Positions 49,778 through 60,800 of a stretch of DNA of 64,000 nt are shown here, piece by piece. The position numbers were made by a program, and so were the translations under genes. Origin of the DNA: JASSUD01 sp031963225 (lineage in GTDB: Bacteria > Pseudomonadota > Gammaproteobacteria > Burkholderiales > Burkholderiaceae); NCBI GenBank assembly GCA_031963225.1, contig JASSUD010000006.1, forward strand, positions 1-64,000, given 5' to 3'. A model generated the notes under the pieces. That model saw nothing but the letters and a program-made list of their open reading frames with translations. It did no database searches and was not told the DNA's origin. Position 1 is the stretch's first letter. Each line of letters starts with the position of its first letter.

Positions 49778-50437
49778 ATGAGTAAATTAGAAAAACTTAA
49801 TATTCATGCCTACGCCGATATTAAATATGCGGAGCCGCCAACTGGTATCTATAAACTGAGAGTTAACCCAGAAACGTATTCCTGCCAATATAAAGCGGAT
49901 TATGAGGTAGAAGCTGGGGTAGATGCCGCAGGCGCGACAGTGCGGTATGGGGGGCTTGAACCTCGCTCTCTTAGCTTTGATTTTTATCTAGATGGAACGG
50001 GCGTCGTTCCAGAAATTCAAAGTGTAGAAACCGAAATCGACGAGTTTAGAAAACTGGCTTATTCCTACAATGGCAGTATCCACTCGCCAAATTATTTAAA
50101 GATAGTGTGGGGAGCCCTGGTATTTAAAGGACGTTTGCAAAATCTCGATATTGAATATTTATTATTTAATCCTAACGGCGCCCCTTTACGTGCAAAGCTT
50201 AAAGTCAATTTTATCGAATGTCTTTCAGCAGAAGAAATAACGAACACGGCGAGTCGCTCTTCTCCTGATTTAACGCATATCGTTACCGTAACAGATGGCG
50301 ACACGCTGCCCTCAATGTGCCATCGTATTTATGGTAACAGTAAACCTTATTTAAGAGTCGCACAACATAATAATTTGCTGGATTTTAGAAATTTAAAGCC
50401 AGGTATGCAGATTTATTTTCCGCCATTAGTGGACTAA
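49778..50437 (+). CDS. eCIS LysM adaptor (Afp7-like)
   Basis: This 219-aa protein joins the tube to the spike. Residues 1-150 match the CIS tube/baseplate adaptor (VNPETYSCQYKADYEV, LEPRSLSFDFYLDGTGVVP, IVWGALVFKGRLQNLDIEYL) and residues about 165-215 form a LysM domain (VTDGDTLPSMCHRIYGN, NLKPGMQIYFPP). It starts directly after the DUF5908 stop. Confidence 0.93.
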   Translation: MSKLEKLNIHAYADIKYAEPPTGIYKLRVNPETYSCQYKADYEVEAGVDAAGATVRYGGLEPRSLSFDFYLDGTGVVPEIQSVETEIDEFRKLAYSYNGSIHSPNYLKIVWGALVFKGRLQNLDIEYLLFNPNGAPLRAKLKVNFIECLSAEEITNTASRSSPDLTHIVTVTDGDTLPSMCHRIYGNSKPYLRVAQHNNLLDFRNLKPGMQIYFPPLVD

Positions 50438-50442
50438 AACTC

Positions 50443-52227
50443 ATGGGCTCCTCTTTTACCGTACCTGACGATTTAGTATCAATTAAAATTTTTGTCGAAG
50501 GGAAACAAATCCCAGAGACATGGTCGGTTGCTGAAATTCGAGTACAGCGACAGATAAATCGTATTACGCAAGCTAAAGTTTTTTTGTTAGATGGAAATAT
50601 CTCAACAGAAACTTTTTTGATGAGTGAGTCGCATACTTTTGTGCCAGGCAATAAGATTGAAATACAGCTTGGTTATCACGATAAAGATCAAAGCATATTT
50701 AAAGGTGTGATTGCTAAGCATGGTTTGAAAGTGCATAAAGCGCAAGCTTACTTGGTAGTAGCTTGCGTTGATCAAGCGATAAAGATGACGATCGGGCGCA
50801 AAAGCAGTTTTTTTGTAAAAAAAACGGATAGCGCAATAATTGAAGAATTAATTCAAGCGAGCCACCTGAGCGCAGAGGTAGAAAGTACCTCTGTCGAGCA
50901 TAAAACAGTCATTCGTTATTACGCGAGCGATTGGGATTTTATGCTCGCGCGCGCTGAAGCCGCGGGCAAAGTCGTATTGGTTGAGGATGGCAAAATTATT
51001 GTCAGAGCACCTAATTTTGCTCATGACTCTGAGGTAGACGTCTGCTATGGGCAAAGCTTGCGTGCGTTTGATGCGCAAATCGACGCCGCAACACAGTTTC
51101 CGTCTGTCAGTTGCAGCTCATGGGACTTCTCTCAACAAAAACTTATTACCGAATATTCAACTGAACCGGCAGCGAGTCCGTCAGGCAATTTGAGCGGACA
51201 CAGCTTATCTGGTGCATTAGGGCAAACCGCTTTCACCTTACAAACCGCTGCTCCACTTTCTGAGGTAGAACTAAAAACCTGGGCTAATGCGCAGCTGCTT
51301 AAATTACGTCTAAGCAGCTTACGAGGTACTGCGTCGCTGCATGGTAACGCCAAACTACTGCCAGGACGTACTTTAACCATGTCCGGTTTAGGCGCACGCT
51401 TTAATGGCAAAGCGTTTATTTCCAGCGTATCGCACCATATTAAAGATGGGGAATGGCATAGCGAAGTAGGTTTAGGTTTATCTCCACGTTGGTTTACCGA
51501 AGAGCAGCCTGACATTGAAGCACCTCCCGCGGCGGGGTTAGTACCTGGTATTCATGGTTTATTAAGCGGCAAAGTTAAGCAAATTGACCAAGATCCTGAT
51601 GGACAAACGCGCGTGCTAGTTAATGTCCCACTGATTGAACCTAATGGCAGTGGTGTATGGGCACGTTTAGCCAGCGGTTATGCTACAGATAATGCGGGCA
51701 TCTTCTTTATGCCGGAATTAGAAGACGAAGTGATACTTGGTTTTTTGAATAATGACCCGGCCTTTCCGATTATTCTCGGCAGCTTATATAGCAGCACCAG
51801 AACTCCACCTTATACGCCTGACCAAAAAAATACGCATAAAGCGATTGTGACAAAAGCACAAATCAAAATTACTATCGATGACCAGAAAAAGCAGATACAA
51901 ATCAGCACCCCTGGTGGGCATGTGCTCACATTAAATGATGAAGATCAAACAGTGAGTTTGAGTGACAGTAATAAAAATCATTTAAAGATGTCTTCTAGTG
52001 GAATCACGTTGCAAAGTCCAGCGAATATTATGCTTAAAGCCGATGGAAAAATTGATATTCAAGCGCAAAGCAATATCACGCTCAAATCATCGATGCAAGT
52101 AAATGCCGAAGCGCCCAATATTAATGCGAAGGCGTCAATGGCATTATCTGCGCAAGGGCAGGGCAGTGCGCAACTCACCTCGTCAGGTGAGGTCACTATT
52201 CGTGGCACGATAGTCATGATTAATTGA
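50443..52227 (+). CDS. eCIS VgrG-like spike (Afp8-like)
   Basis: This 594-aa protein forms the trimeric spike. Residues 1-360 are gp27-like (SVAEIRVQRQINRITQAKVF, HVTFVPGNKIEIQLGY-type, YASDWDFMLARAEAAGKVVL). At about 365-450 there is a gp5 OB domain (GLLSGKVKQIDQDPDGQTRV, FMPELEDEVILGFLNNDPAF) and then a beta-helix needle of repeated strands to the C-terminus. Length is typical for eCIS spikes. Confidence 0.94.
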   Translation: MGSSFTVPDDLVSIKIFVEGKQIPETWSVAEIRVQRQINRITQAKVFLLDGNISTETFLMSESHTFVPGNKIEIQLGYHDKDQSIFKGVIAKHGLKVHKAQAYLVVACVDQAIKMTIGRKSSFFVKKTDSAIIEELIQASHLSAEVESTSVEHKTVIRYYASDWDFMLARAEAAGKVVLVEDGKIIVRAPNFAHDSEVDVCYGQSLRAFDAQIDAATQFPSVSCSSWDFSQQKLITEYSTEPAASPSGNLSGHSLSGALGQTAFTLQTAAPLSEVELKTWANAQLLKLRLSSLRGTASLHGNAKLLPGRTLTMSGLGARFNGKAFISSVSHHIKDGEWHSEVGLGLSPRWFTEEQPDIEAPPAAGLVPGIHGLLSGKVKQIDQDPDGQTRVLVNVPLIEPNGSGVWARLASGYATDNAGIFFMPELEDEVILGFLNNDPAFPIILGSLYSSTRTPPYTPDQKNTHKAIVTKAQIKITIDDQKKQIQISTPGGHVLTLNDEDQTVSLSDSNKNHLKMSSSGITLQSPANIMLKADGKIDIQAQSNITLKSSMQVNAEAPNINAKASMALSAQGQGSAQLTSSGEVTIRGTIVMIN

Positions 52228-52289
52228 AACTACGCGCCAAGTTAAGGAAGCACTGGAAAAATTTTAATCTATTTTGATAGGCCTACACG

Positions 52290-52589
52290 ATGCCTTTTGC
52301 TGCTCGTTTAACTGATATGCATACTTGCCCAATGGTCACCCCAGGTATCCCGCCGGTGCCACATGTTGGCGGCCCTGTCATTGGGCCAGGTATACCGAAT
52401 GTTTTAATAGGTGGGCTGCCTGCAGCGGTCGTTGGCGATAGCGCAGTCTGTGTTGGGCCACCCGATGTGATTATTAAAGGCTCTAGTACTGTCTTAATTG
52501 GTAAGCGCCCCGCGGCTCGTGTAGGAGATCAAACCCAGCATGGTGGCGCTGTTGTACTCGGTTGCTTCACCGTTATTATCGGAGGATAG
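52290..52589 (+). CDS. PAAR spike tip protein (Afp10-like)
   Basis: This 99-aa protein is a PAAR domain that sharpens the spike tip: start PFAARLTDMHTCP, repeated strands (GPGIPNVLIGGLPAAVVGD) and PAARVGDQTQHGG, with metal-binding His and Cys residues. Cargo can be fused to such tips, but here there is none. Confidence 0.95.
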   Translation: MPFAARLTDMHTCPMVTPGIPPVPHVGGPVIGPGIPNVLIGGLPAAVVGDSAVCVGPPDVIIKGSSTVLIGKRPAARVGDQTQHGGAVVLGCFTVIIGG

Positions 52590-52594
52590 CGTTC

Positions 52595-53020
52595 ATGATC
52601 GCTGACGAAGAAGATTTTATTGGGCGTGGTTGGAGTTTTCCTCCAGCTTTTAATTTAAATGAAGGCACGGTAGAAATGGTCACGCAGGAAACAGACATTA
52701 AACAAAGCCTGTATATCTTAATGACCACCATGCCTTGTGAGCGGTTAATGCGGCCAGAGTATGGGTGCGCGTTGCAGCCATACGTATTTGAAGATATGGA
52801 TAACAATACGGCCGCTTATTTAAAAAGCATGATTAGCGATGCGATTTTATATGGTGAACCGCGCATTAAAGTTAACCAAATTCAAATAGATGACAGCGAG
52901 GCGGGAGACGGAGTGAGGCGGATATTAATTGAGTTCACCATCTGCCAAACCAATACTCGTACCAATATGGTGATTCCGTTCTGTTGGCAAGAGGGAACCA
53001 ATATTAAACCTTTAAAATAA
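52595..53020 (+). CDS. eCIS gp25-like baseplate protein (Afp9-like)
   Basis: This 141-aa protein belongs to the gp25/lysozyme-like baseplate wedge family: FIGRGWSFPPAFNL, TMPCERLMRPEYGCAL, and a C-terminal strand pair. It links sheath and baseplate. GGAGG precedes ATG 52595, which lies behind the PAAR stop. Confidence 0.93.
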   Translation: MIADEEDFIGRGWSFPPAFNLNEGTVEMVTQETDIKQSLYILMTTMPCERLMRPEYGCALQPYVFEDMDNNTAAYLKSMISDAILYGEPRIKVNQIQIDDSEAGDGVRRILIEFTICQTNTRTNMVIPFCWQEGTNIKPLK

Positions 53021-53032
53021 AAACGGAAAGCG

Positions 53033-56000
53033 ATGAATAGCCATCACACAAATTTGGGTTACGGCACTAAACAAAATTTGCGCTGCCCACGCGCACTCAA
53101 TCCCTCATATGCTCAAGTCGACGAGCGGGATTTGCCTACCTTACTTGCGTTCATCGCGCAGTATTCGGAGCTTTTAAATTTTTACGATATGTCGGGTAAT
53201 ATCGTTGGAGATTGGCAACCGTTTTTCACTTTTGATATTAGCTTTTTATTAGCACAAATCTGCGTGAGCGAAGCGCCTACCGACGCTTTAGATGAAGCAG
53301 CGCATGCTTATCGCATGGTGCAGGATGAAAACAACGCCCACAAAATGCTGCGGCAAATCTTTTCTGCCGCGAGCAAAATTAATCATTGGTATTGCCGGGC
53401 AAAATGCATTGCTGATAATGAGCAAGAAGACAACCCACTACACCTAACTTTAGAAGCAACGATCCAGCAAGATTTAAAACGTTACTACCAGCAAATTTTG
53501 CAAACACCCGTATGGCAGCGTTATTGGGAAAACTTAGCGGAGCGCCAAGGCACCACTTTTGATGCGCTATGGCACGCAATCGACAAAGATAAAGATAAGA
53601 AAATTTGGTCGGATAATCTTTTCTCCATTCTGAATGCATTTGATCGCGCGATAAAGAATCTACGCCAGCTAGCACGGCGTTATTTAGAAGAATCTCTGAC
53701 GCTTAAAACCAATCATGCGCCTCATACTGCATTGCTGGCCGCTTTTGCTCGGTTATTTGGTGTTGTCCAAGCTGAACTCAATACGTATACACGGCGTCAC
53801 CTAGACTACTATTTTAATGACATTCTGCGTTTATCACCTCGTCCTGGTCAGGTTGATCTCGCGCATTTATCTTTCGTTCTCGCCCCGCATATTAATAACT
53901 ATTTATTAGAAGCGGGTACGCTTTTAACTGCGGGTAAAGACCAAGAGGGTAAAGATATTATTTTTTCGACTGAGAAGAATCTTTGGCTTAATCAAACGCA
54001 AATCGCTGCACTCAAAACAGTACGTATTACCCACTATAAAGATCCAGCGCAAGAAAGGCCGCCCTTAATGACTAAGGTGTTGGCTTATTCAGTGCTTGAT
54101 TCGCCAGAAAATATAAATGCGCTGACTAATGCCGAAAAAACGCAGTCAGCTTGGGCAACGTTTGGCTGCGATGGCAGTGCGTTGGCCAGTACCTCTGTGC
54201 AATCAAGTGCGCCGTACGCTGAACTAGGGTTTGTTATTGCTTCGCCTTTACTTTTACTCAAAGAAGGGGAGCGCACTATCACATTGACTTTTTCTTGCGA
54301 TGACGGAAGTCATAACCATCTACAGAAATGGTTACAGGCTTATCAAGCGTATCTCAAAGCAACGCTAGGTTTAGTGATAGAAGACAACCTTGCTTTATTA
54401 GCTGATTCCTGTCGCGTTTATCTAAGTGGGCCAACAGGGTGGTTCGAGGCAACGCAAATTGAATTTACAGGTGACTTGCCCATGCAAGACCTACAGTCGC
54501 CTACCACATCACAAAAACTGCCAGCGTTATCTCTTAGCATTAAACTCGCACCATTAGCTCCACCAGTGGTAGAAAACCCAGCACTTGAACCTCAAAATCA
54601 AGAAACTGCACCGCTACCTATGCTCAAGCTAATAATGAATCAAGCAGCACACGTTTGCGCATATCCTCTGTTTAAAAAGTTAGTGGAGCAAAAATTACTA
54701 CTCAACGTGTCAGTACAGGGCTTAAAAAATATACAGCTGGAAAATCAGTTAGGAGCTATTGCGGAGGATAAGCCATTTCCGCCTTTCGGCATGGTTCCAG
54801 TCGTTGGAAGTTATTTACAAATTTCAGATCGTGAGCTGAGTAAGCCATTTCTTCATAAAGTAAATGTGGTCATAGAGTGGATGAATTTCCCGCTTGGCAA
54901 TGATTTAACAGCGCACTATACCGGCTATCAAGCATCGTTTACTAATGACCTATTTAAAGTGCATGCGAGTCGTTATTTAGGTGACAGTTGGGAGCCTCTG
55001 GCATCTCTGGCATCGAATAAAGGATACGATAAAAGAAGCAATAAAGAATACGAATTCTTTCTATTTGACCCGCCAGTTATCAACTCGTCCGCTCGCCAAG
55101 AGTGTGCAGCAATAGCATCAACTACCTGTCTTCCGCTAATTTTTACGCACCCATTATCACCTGCTGCGATGGCCGCGCAAGCTAGGCAAGAGCGAGAAGT
55201 GGCACGATCTCTATCTGCCGGTAGTTTACGTATTGCATTAAGCAGCCCAGCCTATGCTTTTGGTCATGCTCTTTATCCGACTCAGTTGACTGCTGCGATC
55301 TTAGCTAATTCACGTTTAGCGCGGTATAGAAAAGATACGGATGCTGTTCTGCCGAACCCCCCTTTCGTTCCCATTATCAAATCGCTAAGTGTAGATTATG
55401 AGGCTTGCGAGGTTTTAGATTTAAGCGCTGATTACTGCGGACAAGACAGCGCATCTAGCATGCATAGCCGCTTTTATCATATCGCGCCATTCGGTTATGT
55501 GGAAGAAATACCTGGCATGACGCCACAGTATTCGACTAACTCCGAGCAAGGTCAGCTCCATATTGGTTTATCAGGCTTAAAACCACCTGAGACAGTGACC
55601 TTGCTGTTTCAAATGCAAGACCGCTTGATGCAACAAAGTTACGCGGGTATTAGTACAGCAGTTTGTCCTAAACCTGTCGTGGTATGGCGGTATTTATCGC
55701 ATAACGTATGGAAGCCCTTATCTAAACAACATATTTTGGGTGACACGACAAAAGCATTAACTTGCTCAGGTATTTTAAAGTTGCAAATACCGAGTGACAT
55801 CAACACCGACAATACTTTGATGCCCAGCGGTATTTTCTGGTTAAGCGCTTTAGTTTTGGAAAATATTGAGTATGTGAGCGACACGATAAAAATTTATACG
55901 CAAGCTGTCTCCGCTAAGCGTTTAAGCGAGGGTGAAAGTGGATGTGACTATACGATACAAGGCAATTTACCTGCGCAATCGATTTATAGTTTGGTAGAAA

Positions 56001-56956
56001 AAGCTGCAGAAATTAAAAGTGTGGTTCAACCTTTTGCAACTACGGGTGGGCGGTTTGCAGAAACGACCGAACAATTTGAAATGCGCGTCAGCGAAAGATT
56101 AAAGCATAAACAGCGCGCCATTCAACCCGGCGACTACGAGCGTTTAGTACTCGAAGCCTTCCCTGAAATTGAACAAGCTAAATGCGTCGGCCCCAATAAC
56201 AGCCGCGGCTATAAGGTACAAACTACGCTTAAGCCCGGGCAAGTGGTGCTGGCAGTAGTCCCAGTTCGCGCTAGCGGTTCAAGTCTGGAGGCACAGCAGG
56301 TTCCTCACTCCACGTTGTGGGACATAGCTGATTATCTACGTAAGCACGCGTCGCCTTTTGTCCAGCAAATACAAGTATGCAATCCCATTTACGAACAGCT
56401 AAAAGTCTTTGCCACAGTGAAATTTTATGCGGGTAACGAAGCACTGCATGACGTTACACAACTTAACCATGCCATCAATCATTTTTTAGCTCCCTGGCAA
56501 AAAAATATGACTCAGGCTATACCGCTAGGGTGTGGTGAATTGAGAGTAGAGAATATTGCTGCATTTATCAAGCAGTTGCCTTATGTGCAGCGTTTAATCG
56601 ATATCACCGTATTGCATTTGTATCCGTTAAAAAACCAGCCACAAGAGCCAATGAAATGGCAGGAAAGATGGTTAGAAAGAACAGATATCGCATATCCAAC
56701 CTCTGCGTGGTCAGTGCTCATGCCTGTAGCGCAGCATGCTTTTAACCATGTCCGCGACATTAATCTTTCGACTTTAGCGTCGATCGATCGAGGTATCGGC
56801 AGTTTAACTATCGGTAGTGACTTGCTGGTTTCGCAGACAAGTAAAACGGTTCCTCATGATGCTGGATGCAAAGTCACCTCTGCTTCTGAGCAACGGCGTC
56901 ATCGTTCTTTTTTTCTTTCCATTGCAACAGAAAAAGTATTTCCTAAATCGCACTAA
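53033..56956 (+). CDS. eCIS baseplate wedge protein (Afp11-like)
   Basis: This very large protein (1307 aa) begins with the eCIS Afp11 pattern (QVDERDLPTLLAFIAQYSEL LNFYDMSG, DWQPFF). In its C-terminal third it carries the gp6/baseplate-J type region (ETTEQFEMRVSERLKHKQRA, QPGDYERLVLEAFPEIEQAK). It forms the wedge around the spike with the next large protein. The middle is poorly conserved. A REP unit follows 35 bases after the stop. Confidence 0.9.
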   Translation: MNSHHTNLGYGTKQNLRCPRALNPSYAQVDERDLPTLLAFIAQYSELLNFYDMSGNIVGDWQPFFTFDISFLLAQICVSEAPTDALDEAAHAYRMVQDENNAHKMLRQIFSAASKINHWYCRAKCIADNEQEDNPLHLTLEATIQQDLKRYYQQILQTPVWQRYWENLAERQGTTFDALWHAIDKDKDKKIWSDNLFSILNAFDRAIKNLRQLARRYLEESLTLKTNHAPHTALLAAFARLFGVVQAELNTYTRRHLDYYFNDILRLSPRPGQVDLAHLSFVLAPHINNYLLEAGTLLTAGKDQEGKDIIFSTEKNLWLNQTQIAALKTVRITHYKDPAQERPPLMTKVLAYSVLDSPENINALTNAEKTQSAWATFGCDGSALASTSVQSSAPYAELGFVIASPLLLLKEGERTITLTFSCDDGSHNHLQKWLQAYQAYLKATLGLVIEDNLALLADSCRVYLSGPTGWFEATQIEFTGDLPMQDLQSPTTSQKLPALSLSIKLAPLAPPVVENPALEPQNQETAPLPMLKLIMNQAAHVCAYPLFKKLVEQKLLLNVSVQGLKNIQLENQLGAIAEDKPFPPFGMVPVVGSYLQISDRELSKPFLHKVNVVIEWMNFPLGNDLTAHYTGYQASFTNDLFKVHASRYLGDSWEPLASLASNKGYDKRSNKEYEFFLFDPPVINSSARQECAAIASTTCLPLIFTHPLSPAAMAAQARQEREVARSLSAGSLRIALSSPAYAFGHALYPTQLTAAILANSRLARYRKDTDAVLPNPPFVPIIKSLSVDYEACEVLDLSADYCGQDSASSMHSRFYHIAPFGYVEEIPGMTPQYSTNSEQGQLHIGLSGLKPPETVTLLFQMQDRLMQQSYAGISTAVCPKPVVVWRYLSHNVWKPLSKQHILGDTTKALTCSGILKLQIPSDINTDNTLMPSGIFWLSALVLENIEYVSDTIKIYTQAVSAKRLSEGESGCDYTIQGNLPAQSIYSLVEKAAEIKSVVQPFATTGGRFAETTEQFEMRVSERLKHKQRAIQPGDYERLVLEAFPEIEQAKCVGPNNSRGYKVQTTLKPGQVVLAVVPVRASGSSLEAQQVPHSTLWDIADYLRKHASPFVQQIQVCNPIYEQLKVFATVKFYAGNEALHDVTQLNHAINHFLAPWQKNMTQAIPLGCGELRVENIAAFIKQLPYVQRLIDITVLHLYPLKNQPQEPMKWQERWLERTDIAYPTSAWSVLMPVAQHAFNHVRDINLSTLASIDRGIGSLTIGSDLLVSQTSKTVPHDAGCKVTSASEQRRHRSFFLSIATEKVFPKSH

Positions 56957-56991
56957 GGCAAACAGTTCATACCGTACTAATACAACGTGCT

Positions 56992-57025
56992 GTAGGTTGG
57001 TGGTGACGAAGGAACCCCAACATGC
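56992..57025 (+). repeat. single REP unit inside the eCIS operon
   Basis: One forward unit (56992-57025) lies between the Afp11-like gene and the next gene. The downstream flank AGCCATGGCGTCCTTGA matches flanks at 46729 and 5486. Confidence 0.85.
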
Positions 57026-57075
57026 AGCCATGGCGTCCTTGAATTAAACCAAATTAAGCCAAAAGGTCTTTGCTC

Positions 57076-57843
57076 ATGATTAAAACGCGCGCCCAACTTA
57101 AAGAAGATTTCAGTAATGGCTGCATGCCGGCTGGCGGTAATTTCGCTGCACTTATTGATTCTTTAGTTCATCGTGATGAACTACTTAGTGAAACTTTTAA
57201 AGCATCTGAAGCAGACAACCATAATGCTGCAAAACTCCCTTGTATAAGCGATACAGAATTTCCGCTACAACTGGAGTTTGATAAAAACGGCAATGTACTC
57301 ATCTGCCAACAAGAAACCATACTCGCGACATTCAATGTGCAACAACAGCAATGGATCCTCACAGAGAATGCGAAACATCCGACGCCATTAGCTGTCAATG
57401 GTTGGCTACAAGCAGTAGGTAGAGTGGGGGGGTACGATCCTAGTACTGAGATAGCGAAGAATATGGCTAGCGCTGATGCCGCAGGTACTTTGCAGGTTGA
57501 TGCCGATGGCAAATGGCATTCGATCTTGCCGAATTTATATGGTTGCCATGCGTTTGAAATTGTTGCGCATGCGTCAGGCAAACAAGCGTCGGGCGGTCAT
57601 GCAATGCTACACGCGATTGTCTTAACAAGCTTTAGTGGTCGGATGCGCTCTATTAAGAAAACACGAGTGTGCAAAGGTTGGGCTTGGCGTTGGAATTTGC
57701 AGTTGAAATGGCGTAAGCGTCCGTCTCGCTGGTTCCAGCCTGCGACAGGTTACGATTTGTGTCTTAAAAGTCGGTGCGATTACGGTATTGATGATGCAGG
57801 CTATAAAGTATTGATTCAGTACCACATTACACGCTTGTGGTAA
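57076..57843 (+). CDS. eCIS-associated protein of unknown function
   Basis: This 255-aa protein starts at ATG 57076 (AAAGG upstream). The N-terminus (IKTRAQLKEDFSNGCMPAGG NFAALIDSLVHRDEL) resembles short leader regions of proteins found beside Afp12-like genes in some eCIS clusters, and the middle is mixed. The C-terminal 90 residues are rich in Trp, Arg and Lys (KKTRVCKGWAWRWNLQLKWR) and look like a beta-sheet ligand-binding domain. Being between two baseplate genes it may be a tail fibre or fibre-attachment protein. I could not confirm this. Confidence 0.65.
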   Translation: MIKTRAQLKEDFSNGCMPAGGNFAALIDSLVHRDELLSETFKASEADNHNAAKLPCISDTEFPLQLEFDKNGNVLICQQETILATFNVQQQQWILTENAKHPTPLAVNGWLQAVGRVGGYDPSTEIAKNMASADAAGTLQVDADGKWHSILPNLYGCHAFEIVAHASGKQASGGHAMLHAIVLTSFSGRMRSIKKTRVCKGWAWRWNLQLKWRKRPSRWFQPATGYDLCLKSRCDYGIDDAGYKVLIQYHITRLW

Positions 57844-57867
57844 TGGGCTCATAAACAGGGTGACACG

Positions 57868-60800
57868 ATGAAAAAAGCAGCAAGAATCTCCCGCGCAGAG
57901 CCAGTTCAAGTTGGTCAGAATTTCGCTGAATTATTGGTGCGTGGCCTCAAATACTGCCAGCAGCTTTCCTCCGATACGTGGACTGATTATAACGAGCATG
58001 ATCCCGGGCTAACCATTCTTGAGCAGCTATGCTATGCGTTGACCGATTTAGGCGCGCGCACTGAGCAAAAAATGAATGACCTACTTGTATCCTTGCCGCA
58101 AGCAAAAGGCATCGCACAAGAAGAACAAAGAGATCAACAAGCTCAGAGTATTCCACTCAATGACGCGCAAAACACGTTGTATACCGGCGACTATGTGTTG
58201 AGTTGCAACGCGCTCACCAGCAAGGATTACAGCAAGCTGCTGTACGATCGTGTACTGGGTCTAAAAAATGCCTGGTTACGCCCTTTCCAATCAACAAACA
58301 AGCACGCTATAGCAGGGTGTTATGAGGTGTTAGTTGAAATTTACGAAGGGAGCGATAAAGCCAATGTTAAGGCTAGCGTCGAAGAAATCATGCGTGCCAG
58401 TCGCAATCTCGCAGAAGATATCGAACGCGTCGTTATTCTTGAGCCTTATCCAATTGCTTTGTGCGGCACAGTTGAAATTGGTACAAAAGCCGATCCAGTT
58501 GAAGTCTTGGCGGAAGTTTTATTTCAATTACAAAATTATTTAAGTCCTTTTCCTCAAGTTAAAACCGTCGACGAACTGATGCGTGAAGGGAAGACAGCGG
58601 ATCAAATTTTTGTTGGCCCTCGACTGGATATTGGCATACTGGATGATAGTCAACTTAGTCCTTACAAACAGAAAATAGCGCTGCAAGACTTACTTGAAAT
58701 TATCTTGAAAGTCCCTGGTGTAGAAGGGGTCAGAGATTTGCATGTAAAAGAGAGAGAGGCATCTCATTTACAAAAATCTCATAGATCAACAGCGACAATA
58801 ATTGAATTACCACCTGACACGATACCTTGCTTAACCCCATCGATTTTTACTCCTGCCGAAGAACCTTATGGCCTGAACATTGAACGCGTGGGTGGCGCGC
58901 CGCAACCGCTTAGAGCAGATTTAGTATATCGCTATATTGAAAAACGCTTAGGCGAAATCGCCAACCACGAAACTTATGCAAAGCGCAATGTCAAAAATAT
59001 GGAGTATGGCAAGGCCATGCCAGGCAAAGCCTTAAACATCAACTCATACTTCTCGATTCAACATCAATTCCCCCTGACATATGGCATCAGCCGTTATGGC
59101 ATTCCACAGCACTCGCCGTGGGTAGGAGCGCCAGACAGAATTAAGCAAACGCGCTTAACCCAAGAGTACTTAACGCAACGCAAAGCGCACGCACAGCAAC
59201 TGAAAGCGTACCTCGCTTTTTTTGAACAATTACTCACGAATTATTTAGCGCAGCTAGCTCAGGCGTCACGATTATTCTCTTTAGACGAATCGCTTGAGCA
59301 AAGCTATTTTTTTCAGCCTTTAGTGGGTTTACCAGCACGCGAACAAGATCCCCCCGATTTTATCGAGCTATTACGCTACCCCCCCGACACGCAAACCAAT
59401 CCATCGAACTGCTATATCGTCTATTTAGTCGATGATGAGGAAGAAATTTTGCTCAAGAGTGCTGAGCTATCCACTGAAGCAAAAGCTTTAGAGATGAAGC
59501 AAGAAATTTTTAAATGCATGCGTGATCTCCGCTTCTATAAGGCACAGTCCAATGATCAAGCAGAATACAAACTCGTGTTGCATAGCAAGACAAACGAACC
59601 CATAGCATATGGTGAAGAATACTTTGCCCATTCCAAGCAAGCGATGCAGGAAGCCGAGCGTTTAGTGGCTTTTGCTATCACGTTAGATACGCCAAAGACC
59701 TTAAGTTGTTATCTGAGAATCTTAGTACGCGGCAATTTTGCGATGCGGGTATGGGATGAAAACGAACGCATTATGCTGCATAGTCGCCATATCTCAAGCG
59801 TTGAGGCACGGCAACAAAGGCGAGAAGAAATTTTGCGTTATGGTGCTTTTGCAGATTACTACCGCATACAGTCCAATGAAGACGGTTGGTATCACATCAC
59901 GTTGCTGAATGCAGAAGATGCAGAAGAAACGGTATTAGCTCATGGCGAGGTGCGCTTTGAATCAGAGCTTAGCGCGCAACATGGCATAGCCGCGCTAGTA
60001 GATTGGATAAAATGTTTAGGCACTAGCCCAGAGCTACAAAAACAATATATTGAATTGCTGCCCAAAGAGTCAGATTTACCACTGCAACAGCTAAATTACT
60101 ATCGTAAAAAATTGGGTGAGGCAGTCAAACAATTTGATCCATTTTTAGAGCGGCGTAATCGCTTTCTTGATCATCTACTCGCACGCTTTGGTGAATCTTT
60201 TGATAACCATACACTACATCATTTAGATCCGCGCGATTACAGTAAAAGAGACAGCTTTCTGCGTGAGCTGATGCACTGGAAAATTGCTTTTCTTCGTAAG
60301 CAAATTACACTGGGTGGTAAACGAGGGAGTGGTGCGAATTACGCTGGTTGGGATAAAGACCACAACACTAAACTGAGCGGCTTTGAGCAACGTCTATGGT
60401 TATTACTTGGATTACATGGACATGTCACGCAAGGCGGTAACTATAAGATTGCGCAAAGACCGTTGACCAGCGATGATCCACCTTTTCATTATCATGAAAT
60501 TCCAGACAAGCATTTTCATGCGCATGAAAAAACAAAGCAGCAAAAATACTTTAGTACTTTAGGTATTTTTAATCGCCAGAATCATTTTGTCTTTGCTTCA
60601 ACAAGCCCCTCTGTCATAACCCATTTATTTGAACATGGTACTGACAAGCGTAATTACCAATTGACGCCAGGCGCACTAGAGGGAAGTGTTTCCATTTACT
60701 TCATTTGGCCGGGCGAAGAACAACCCCTCGAAATATACCAGGCGCCTAACTGGGAAGCCGCTAAACGAGCGCGCGATAGCTTGATCCAGTATTTATATAA

